Assembly: GCF_001429165.1 (NCBI RefSeq)
Contig: NZ_LMIR01000002.1
Coordinates: 895,883 to 959,882 of the forward strand
DNA length: 64,000 nucleotides
Direction: 5' to 3'
DNA from: Agromyces sp. Root81
GTDB lineage: Bacteria > Actinomycetota > Actinomycetes > Actinomycetales > Microbacteriaceae
Below the pieces are notes generated by a model. It was not told where the DNA came from, did no database searches, and saw only the letters and a list, made by a program, of their open reading frames with translations. The translations under genes were made by a program, and so were the position numbers. Shown piece by piece: positions 59,027 to 64,000 of the stretch. Position 1 is the stretch's first letter. Each line of letters starts with the position of its first letter.

Positions 59027-59763
59027 CCGAGCAGCACGAGGGCGCCCACGAGCGGAGTGGTCGTCGACGCGGCAGCGATCGGCAGCTGCTCGGCGATCGC
59101 GTCGCTGAGGAACGTGAAGTCCGTCAGCGCCGCGGTCGCCCCGCCGGGCAGGAACGGGTGGATCACATTGACCCCGGGGACGATCATGAGCACGTGCTCG
59201 AGGAAGTAGAAGTAGCCGAGCACGATGCCGACCGCGAGCAGCTGGTTGCGGGCGAGCGCTCCGATGGCGACGCCGAGCACCATGTAGACGGCTGCCGCCA
59301 GGGCGAGTCTCGCGAGGAGCGCCGCGAGGTCGCCGAGCGGCACCCCGAGTTCGCTCCCCCGTGCCGCAGCTCCGGCCACGACCGCGAGTCCGGCGAAGAG
59401 CGAGGAGACGAGTCCGTACACGGCGCCGAGGGCACCGAACACGACGAGCTTCGCCGCGAGCACCCGCCCGCGCTTCGGCACCGTGAGGAACGTCGTGCCG
59501 ATCGTGCGGTGGCGATACTCGCCCGTGACGGCGATCGTGCCGATGAGCGCAGGCACGAAGAGCAGCAGGCCGCTCATGCCGACGACGATGCCGACTCCCT
59601 CCGGCGTGTCGAGTCCGGGCAGCGGCGGCGTCGCGTTCTCGGGACCGATGAGGGCGAGGAGTCCCGTCAGGCCACCGCCGCAGAGCGCGGCGCTGACGAG
59701 GGTCCAGAGCGGGAGCCGGGTGGCGAGGAGTTTCGTGAACTCCCCGCGGAGCAGTCGGATCAT
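58966..59763 (-). CDS. ABC-2 type transporter permease
   Basis: 265 aa with six hydrophobic segments (about residues 18-38, 60-80, 107-130, 143-165, 170-190, 230-255). GEYRHRTIGTTFLTVPKRGR is the ABC-2 family motif. ATG overlaps the ATPase stop by four bases. Its 3' end overlaps the convergent acyltransferase gene. Confidence 0.85.
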   Translation of the reverse strand: MIRLLRGEFTKLLATRLPLWTLVSAALCGGGLTGLLALIGPENATPPLPGLDTPEGVGIVVGMSGLLLFVPALIGTIAVTGEYRHRTIGTTFLTVPKRGRVLAAKLVVFGALGAVYGLVSSLFAGLAVVAGAAARGSELGVPLGDLAALLARLALAAAVYMVLGVAIGALARNQLLAVGIVLGYFYFLEHVLMIVPGVNVIHPFLPGGATAALTDFTFLSDAIAEQLPIAAASTTTPLVGALVLLGYAALAAWLAIAIPLRRDLR

Positions 59764-60509
59764 GCGCGGATCCCTTCGGTGTCGGAGATGACGGAGGCGG
59801 TTGCGGCGGAGGTGAGGTCGAGGAATGCGGCTTCGAGACTCGTGCCGCGCTCGGTGAACTCGGCGAGAGGCCCCGTCCAGGTGGTGCGCCCGCGGTCGAT
59901 CAGCACGAGGTCGTCGATGCCGTGCTGCAGCTCGGTGAGCACGTGGCTCGAGAGGAGCACCGTGCCGCCGTTCGCCGCGAATCCGCGAAGGAAGGTGCGC
60001 AGCCACACGATGCCGGCCGGATCGAGTCCGTTCGAGGGCTCGTCGAGCACCAGCACGCGCGGGTCGCCGAGCAAGGCGGTCGCGAGCGCGAGCCGCTGCC
60101 GCATGCCGGTGGAGTAGGAACCGACGCGGCGATCGAGGTACTCCGAGATGCCGGTGAGCTCGGCGACCTGTTCGACGCGTTCGACATGGTGGGCGCCGAG
60201 TGCGCAGTAGCTGCGCAGGTGACCGCGAGCGGTCATCGCCGGGTGGGCGCCGGCGAGATCGAGCACTGCGCCGACGGTGCCCGTCGGGTCGGCGAGATCG
60301 CGGTACCGGCGACCGCCGACGAGCGCCGTGCCCGCGTCGGGACGGGTGAGGCCCAGCAGCATCCGCATGGTGGTCGACTTGCCGGCGCCGTTCGGGCCGA
60401 GCAGGCCGGTGACCCGGCCGGGCGCGGCCACGAAACTCACGTCGCGTACGGCCTCGACGGAGCCGAGGCGTTTGGCGAGGCCGGAGACCTCGATCTGGGC
60501 GGTGATCAT
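59760..60509 (-). CDS. ABC transporter ATP-binding protein
   Basis: 249 aa with Walker A GPNGAGKSTTM, signature YSTGMRQRLALA and Walker B VLVLDEPSNGLDPAG, as in drug- or antibiotic-resistance ABC-2 exporters. ATG 60509 gives the usual start MITAQIEVSG; the longer frame would run through the operator. First gene of the exporter pair, divergent from the HTH regulator. Confidence 0.9.
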   Translation of the reverse strand: MITAQIEVSGLAKRLGSVEAVRDVSFVAAPGRVTGLLGPNGAGKSTTMRMLLGLTRPDAGTALVGGRRYRDLADPTGTVGAVLDLAGAHPAMTARGHLRSYCALGAHHVERVEQVAELTGISEYLDRRVGSYSTGMRQRLALATALLGDPRVLVLDEPSNGLDPAGIVWLRTFLRGFAANGGTVLLSSHVLTELQHGIDDLVLIDRGRTTWTGPLAEFTERGTSLEAAFLDLTSAATASVISDTEGIRA

Positions 60510-60548
60510 GGAGCGGATCCCTTCGGTGGCATACTCGAACGAGAGCAA

Positions 60549-60571
60549 TGAGAATGTTCTCACCGTGAGAA
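60549..60571. promoter_or_regulatory. Operator with three alternating half-sites
   Basis: TGAGAA - TG - TTCTCA - CCG - TGAGAA. The middle half-site can pair with either neighbour, giving two overlapping palindromes between the divergent exporter and regulator genes. Probably bound by the ArsR-like regulator at 60590. Confidence 0.7.
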
Positions 60572-60589
60572 TAATCATCCGGAGGACCG

Positions 60590-61135
60590 ATGCGCAAGCC
60601 GTCGCCCATCGCCGACGTCGTCATGCACCCCGTACGTCTGCGCATCATCCAGCAGGTGGGCACGCGCGAAGTCACCACGGCGAGCCTGCGAAGCGCCCTG
60701 CCCGACGTCGCACAGGCCACGCTCTACCGGCACATCGCCGCACTCGTCGATGCCGACGTGCTCACCGTCGTCGAGGAACGACGGGTGCGCGGCGCGGTCG
60801 AGCGCACCTTCGCGCTCGGTGAGCGCATGGCTCACGTCGATCACGACGAGTTGCTCGAGATGGGCACTCGAGAGCTGCAGCAGGCGTTCCTCGCGTTCCT
60901 CGCCCACCTCGGCGAGAGCTTCGATCGGGCGAGCGCCGCCGACGACCCCGGCTTCCGCGACTTCCTCGGATTCGGCGCGACGACCCTGCACGTGACGACC
61001 GACGACCTCGCCGCGATCCAGGCAGGACTCGGCGAACTGCTCACCCCGTATCTGACCGCCGAAGGCGGCGAGCGCCGCACGGTGACGCTCGCGACGGCGC
61101 TCATCCCGACCGACGGCGCCGCTCCTCGAGGCTGA
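60590..61135 (+). CDS. ArsR-type winged-helix regulator of the exporter
   Basis: 181 aa. The N-terminal winged helix is MHPVRLRIIQQVGTREVTTA followed by LPDVAQATLYRHIAALVDAD (HTH-20 / ArsR-like). A helical C-terminal region without Cys metal sites follows, so this is not a metal sensor of the classical type. It is divergent from the ABC exporter, with its likely operator between them. ATG follows CGGAGG. Confidence 0.88.
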   Translation: MRKPSPIADVVMHPVRLRIIQQVGTREVTTASLRSALPDVAQATLYRHIAALVDADVLTVVEERRVRGAVERTFALGERMAHVDHDELLEMGTRELQQAFLAFLAHLGESFDRASAADDPGFRDFLGFGATTLHVTTDDLAAIQAGLGELLTPYLTAEGGERRTVTLATALIPTDGAAPRG

Positions 61136-61173
61136 GCCGCTCGACGTACACCGCGACTCGTCGCCGCCCCGCG

Positions 61174-62238
61174 TCAGCCGACGGCGACGACCCCGGCGAG
61201 CGCGACGCCGGTCACGATGAGCGTCGACGCCCCCGCGAGCGCGAACGGCCGCACGCCGACCCGCCGGAACATGCTGAACCGCACACCCGTGCCGAGCGCG
61301 AACATCGCCGCCGCGAGCAGCACCGTCTGCGCGACACCTGCGCCGGCGACGACGACGTCGGGCACCCAGCCGAGCGAGCGCACCGCGACCATCGCGATGA
61401 ACCCCACGACGAACAGCGGGATGATCGGCGGCCGCTTGCCGGAGCTCGCGCCCGGGGTCGCTGCGAGCGAGCGGCGACGCTGGACGCTGATCACCGCGAG
61501 CACGGGCGCGAGCATGAGCACGCGGGCGAGCTTCACCACCACGGCCACCGCGAGTCCGGTGCCGCCGAGGGCACCGCCCACGGCGACGACCTGTGCGACT
61601 TCGTGGATCGAGCCGCCCGCCCACATGCCCGCCTGCTGTGCACTGAGGCCGAGGAGCGAGGCGGCGAGTGGGATGAGCGGGATCATGAGCGTGCCGAAGA
61701 CGACGACGAGGGCGACCGCGGTCACGACCTCCTCCTCCTCGGCCTCGACCACGCCGTCGACGGCAGCGACCGCTGCGGCGCCGCAGATCGAGAAGCCGCA
61801 CGCGATGAGCAGGCGCTGCGTCGCCGAGATGCCGAGCAGGCGTCCGATCAGGAGCGTCGAGGCGATGCCGATCACGACGATCGCCACGACGACCACGATC
61901 ACCCCCGCGCCGAGGTCGAGGATGTCGCCGAGCACGAGCTGCAGGCCGAGCAGCACGACGCCGAGCCGAAGCAGCGGCTTCGCGGCGAACGCGAGTCCGG
62001 CCTCGAACCGCGGCGACAGCGGCACGGTGTTGCGCAGCAGCACGCCGAGCACGATCGCGATGAGCAGCGCGCTCATGCCCGGCAGGAGGAACGCTGCGGT
62101 CATCGAGGCCGCGACCCCGGCTGCGGCGAGCCCGAGGCCGGGGGCGAGGTCGGCGAGGCGCGTGCGGAGCCTCGCCGCCCGCCTGCGCGGAGGCTCCGGT
62201 GCGCGGGGCGATGCGGGGGTCGGTGCGGTGCGGGTCAT
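61174..62238 (-). CDS. YeiH-family (UPF0324) membrane protein
   Basis: 354 aa with about ten hydrophobic segments. Motifs include LLPGMSALLIAIVLGVLLRN, ACGFSICGAAAVAAVDGVVE and GMWAGGSIHEVAQVVAVGGA, all characteristic of YeiH. The family is listed as putative sulfate exporters with little direct proof. Divergent from a LysR regulator, as in E. coli yeiH/yeiE. Confidence 0.9.
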   Translation of the reverse strand: MTRTAPTPASPRAPEPPRRRAARLRTRLADLAPGLGLAAAGVAASMTAAFLLPGMSALLIAIVLGVLLRNTVPLSPRFEAGLAFAAKPLLRLGVVLLGLQLVLGDILDLGAGVIVVVVAIVVIGIASTLLIGRLLGISATQRLLIACGFSICGAAAVAAVDGVVEAEEEEVVTAVALVVVFGTLMIPLIPLAASLLGLSAQQAGMWAGGSIHEVAQVVAVGGALGGTGLAVAVVVKLARVLMLAPVLAVISVQRRRSLAATPGASSGKRPPIIPLFVVGFIAMVAVRSLGWVPDVVVAGAGVAQTVLLAAAMFALGTGVRFSMFRRVGVRPFALAGASTLIVTGVALAGVVAVG

Positions 62239-62293
62239 GATTCAACGATCGCGATCGGATGCCGCGGGCAGTAGTCGCCCGTTCAGCATCGAG

Positions 62294-62312
62294 GCATATC
62301 ATGCTGATATGC
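62294..62312. promoter_or_regulatory. LysR autoregulatory site overlapping the start codon
   Basis: Perfect 8-bp arms GCATATCA and TGATATGC with a TGC centre, the usual LysR T-N11-A type dyad. The right arm contains the ATG at 62309, so binding could block initiation as well as transcription. Confidence 0.7.
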
Positions 62313-63220
62313 CCACACGCTGGCCGGACCTCGCAGTGCTCGAGTTGCTGGTCGCGGTCGGCCGGCACGGCAGCCTCGGCGGCGCCGCCCGCTCCGTCGA
62401 CATGGCCCAGCCGAATGCGAGCCGGGCGATCACCGGGCTCGAGCGCTCGCTCGGCCTCACGCTCATCGAGCGCCACGCCCGGGGCTCGCGACTCACCGCC
62501 GACGGCGAGGCGATCGCCGAGCTCGCGGCGCGGCTCCTCGCCGGCGCCGACGACCTGCTCGCGGCCGCGCGGGCGCGACGGGAGCACCACGAGGCGAGGC
62601 TCGACCTCGCGGCGAGCCTCACGGTCGCGGAGTACCTGCTGCCCGCCTGGATCACCGGCCTTCGGAGCAGCCGCCCCGAGCTCGACGTGCGCATGCGGGT
62701 GGAGAACTCCTCGCGGGTGTTCGAACTGCTCGAGGCGCGCGAGATCGAGCTCGGCTTCGTCGAGTCGCCGGCCGTGCGGCGCGGCCTGCACAGCCGCACG
62801 GTCGCGACCGACCGGCTCGTGGTGGTGGCGTCGCCGACGCATCCGTGGGCGCGCCGATTGCACGTCACGCTCGACGAGCTCGCCGCCACCCCGCTCGTGA
62901 CGCGCGAGGCGGGCTCGGGTACGCGGTCGACCCTCGCCGACGCGCTCGACGGCCGAACGCCCGCCGAGCCGGCGATGGTCGTGGCCAGCAATGCGGCCGT
63001 GCTCATCGCCGCGGCATCCGGAGCCGGTCCCGCCGTGCTCAGTGACCTCGCGACCCGCCCCTGGGTCGCCCGCGGCGAACTCGTCGAGGTCGCCGTCGAG
63101 GGGCTCGAACTCGCCCGGCGCCTCCGAGCGGTGTGGCGACGTGGCGACGTGCTCTCGACCCCCGCCGCCACGCTGCTCGGCGAGCTGTCGCGACGCCGTG
63201 CGAGCGGGAACCTAGACTGA
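62309..63220 (+). CDS. LysR-family transcriptional regulator
   Basis: 303 aa. N-terminal HTH (VGRHGSLGGAARSVDMAQPN, about residues 16-35) and a type 2 periplasmic-binding-like effector domain (about 90-300). Context with yeiH suggests a CysB/YeiE-like role in sulfur- or anion-related control (inference). ATG 62309 gives the standard MPTRWPDLAVLELL start. Confidence 0.9.
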   Translation: MPTRWPDLAVLELLVAVGRHGSLGGAARSVDMAQPNASRAITGLERSLGLTLIERHARGSRLTADGEAIAELAARLLAGADDLLAAARARREHHEARLDLAASLTVAEYLLPAWITGLRSSRPELDVRMRVENSSRVFELLEAREIELGFVESPAVRRGLHSRTVATDRLVVVASPTHPWARRLHVTLDELAATPLVTREAGSGTRSTLADALDGRTPAEPAMVVASNAAVLIAAASGAGPAVLSDLATRPWVARGELVEVAVEGLELARRLRAVWRRGDVLSTPAATLLGELSRRRASGNLD

Positions 63221-63344
63221 TTCGCGGGGGAACGGCCGGCGACGCGGGAGGGTTCGCGTCCGGCACGGTGCGTCTGACGCGGTTGCGGCAGCGTGCCCGG
63301 CGTCCGCTCCGCACCGACCGACGCATGGCACTTGGGGGAATCTG

Positions 63345-64000
63345 TTGTCCACTTCGATCAACACGCACGACGGCGTCACCGTCTTCCTGACGTCGGCCAC
63401 CGAAGCCGACGTGCACGCCGACGGCGCGGTCATCGCCGTCCAGGCCGTCGACGGCGACGCACTGCGCGATCGCGTCGTGGCCTTCGTGCAGGAACGCGCG
63501 CAGCGCCTCGGGATCCCGGCGACCGCCGCGCTCATCGACGACTCCTCGCACTGGACCCTGACCGTCGAGCCCGACGGCCGCGTCACCGAGGCGCCGACGG
63601 GTCTCGTGACCGAGAGCTTCGAACCACGACCGAGCTCGACCGCGCCGATCCCGACGATCGCGGCTGCCGTGTCGGCGCCTGCCGCCGCGGTGGTCGCACC
63701 GGTCGCACCGGTGCCTCCCGCCGTACCGGTGGCTCCCGCCGCACCGGTGGCATCGCCGGTGGCGGCCGCCACCGCGACGCCGCCGACCGACACCAGGCCC
63801 CACCGCCCCACCGTCGAGGACCTGCTCTCGAGCCGGCCTCGTCAGCGTCCGCTGAAGGCGACCACCGGCTGGCAGGGCCGGGTGCGCCGCATGAGCGGCG
63901 GCCTCATCTCGCCGAAGCCGAGCTCGGCCGAGCAGACCCGCCACGACCTGACGAACCGCGTGCAGAAGCGTCTCGACGGCCCCCGCACGATCGTGGTGTT
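63345..64000 (+). CDS. ParA/MinD-like ATPase, probably ESX-associated (partial)
   Basis: 218 codons visible, cut by the window end. TTG 63345 follows GGGGGA. About 85 residues of alpha/beta sequence (HDGVTVFLTSATEADVHADG) are followed by an Ala/Pro/Val-rich linker (about 105-150). The conserved lead-in DLTNRVQKRLDGPRTIVV normally precedes the deviant Walker A loop of ParA/MinD-like proteins found in type VII secretion loci. The P-loop itself lies beyond the edge. The gene starts with TTG and is easily missed. Confidence 0.65.
   Translation, partial: MSTSINTHDGVTVFLTSATEADVHADGAVIAVQAVDGDALRDRVVAFVQERAQRLGIPATAALIDDSSHWTLTVEPDGRVTEAPTGLVTESFEPRPSSTAPIPTIAAAVSAPAAAVVAPVAPVPPAVPVAPAAPVASPVAAATATPPTDTRPHRPTVEDLLSSRPRQRPLKATTGWQGRVRRMSGGLISPKPSSAEQTRHDLTNRVQKRLDGPRTIVV

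Overview
The window is high-GC DNA with strong G/C preference at third codon positions, frequent GTG/TTG starts, and many 4-bp ATGA/GTGA stop-start overlaps. Recurring switches of the GCGGATGCC / GCGGCATCC type inside coding sequence, actinobacterial-type regulators and a LAxTG sortase substrate point to an actinobacterium, most likely of the Microbacteriaceae. That assignment is inference; there is no rRNA or tRNA in the window. No phage, insertion sequence or CRISPR array was seen.

Layout. 0-6 kb: an ECF-transporter T subunit, an FKBP lipoprotein, a triple 56-bp repeat, a methyltransferase, then a patch of lower GC holding a broken hydrolase gene and a GntR/membrane-protein operon. 6-12 kb: a rhodanese and a branched-chain-amino-acid-type ABC importer with a natural permease-ATPase fusion. 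12-14.6 kb: an ECF sigma factor with a membrane-anchored partner, and an AAA ATPase behind a palindrome. 14.7-21.2 kb: a complete Mrp-type Na+/H+ antiporter operon (A-C-D-E-F-G) with a 56-bp tandem duplication at the F/G junction. 21.2-25.1 kb: a type VII-secretion-like module (WXG-type hydrolase, small partner, lipoprotein, membrane protein) with a paralogous lipoprotein and a gene remnant beside it. 25.2-32.5 kb and 41.3-46.4 kb: the phenylacetate pathway in two blocks, separated by a small ABC exporter with its TetR regulator, a RecQ-type helicase and a large sortase-anchored DUF5979 protein. 46.5-64 kb: a lipoprotein, a DEAD-box helicase with a long Arg-Asp repeat, a collagen-like protein, an acetyltransferase, an esterase, an ECF42-type sigma/DGPF pair, a YihY protein, a two-component system, an acyltransferase, an ABC exporter with its regulator, a YeiH/LysR pair, and the start of a probable ESX-associated ParA-like ATPase at the right edge.

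How it fits together. Phenylacetate is activated by PaaK, epoxidised by PaaABCE with PaaD, isomerised by PaaG, ring-opened and oxidised by PaaZ, and degraded by PaaF, PaaH and PaaJ, with PaaI as salvage thioesterase. A TetR regulator (PaaR) is encoded after paaK. Three copies of a PaaR-like palindrome (6810, 29942 and 46392) lie in front of the ABC importer, between the divergent paa operons, and in front of the paaJFHZ operon. This suggests that the importer belongs to the phenylacetate regulon although it lies 18 kb away.

The most unusual local structures are the two identical 19-codon minicistrons between mrpF and mrpG, the WXG/hydrolase/lipoprotein/membrane module with its remnant, and a repetitive palindromic element that now encodes the N-terminus of PaaF.
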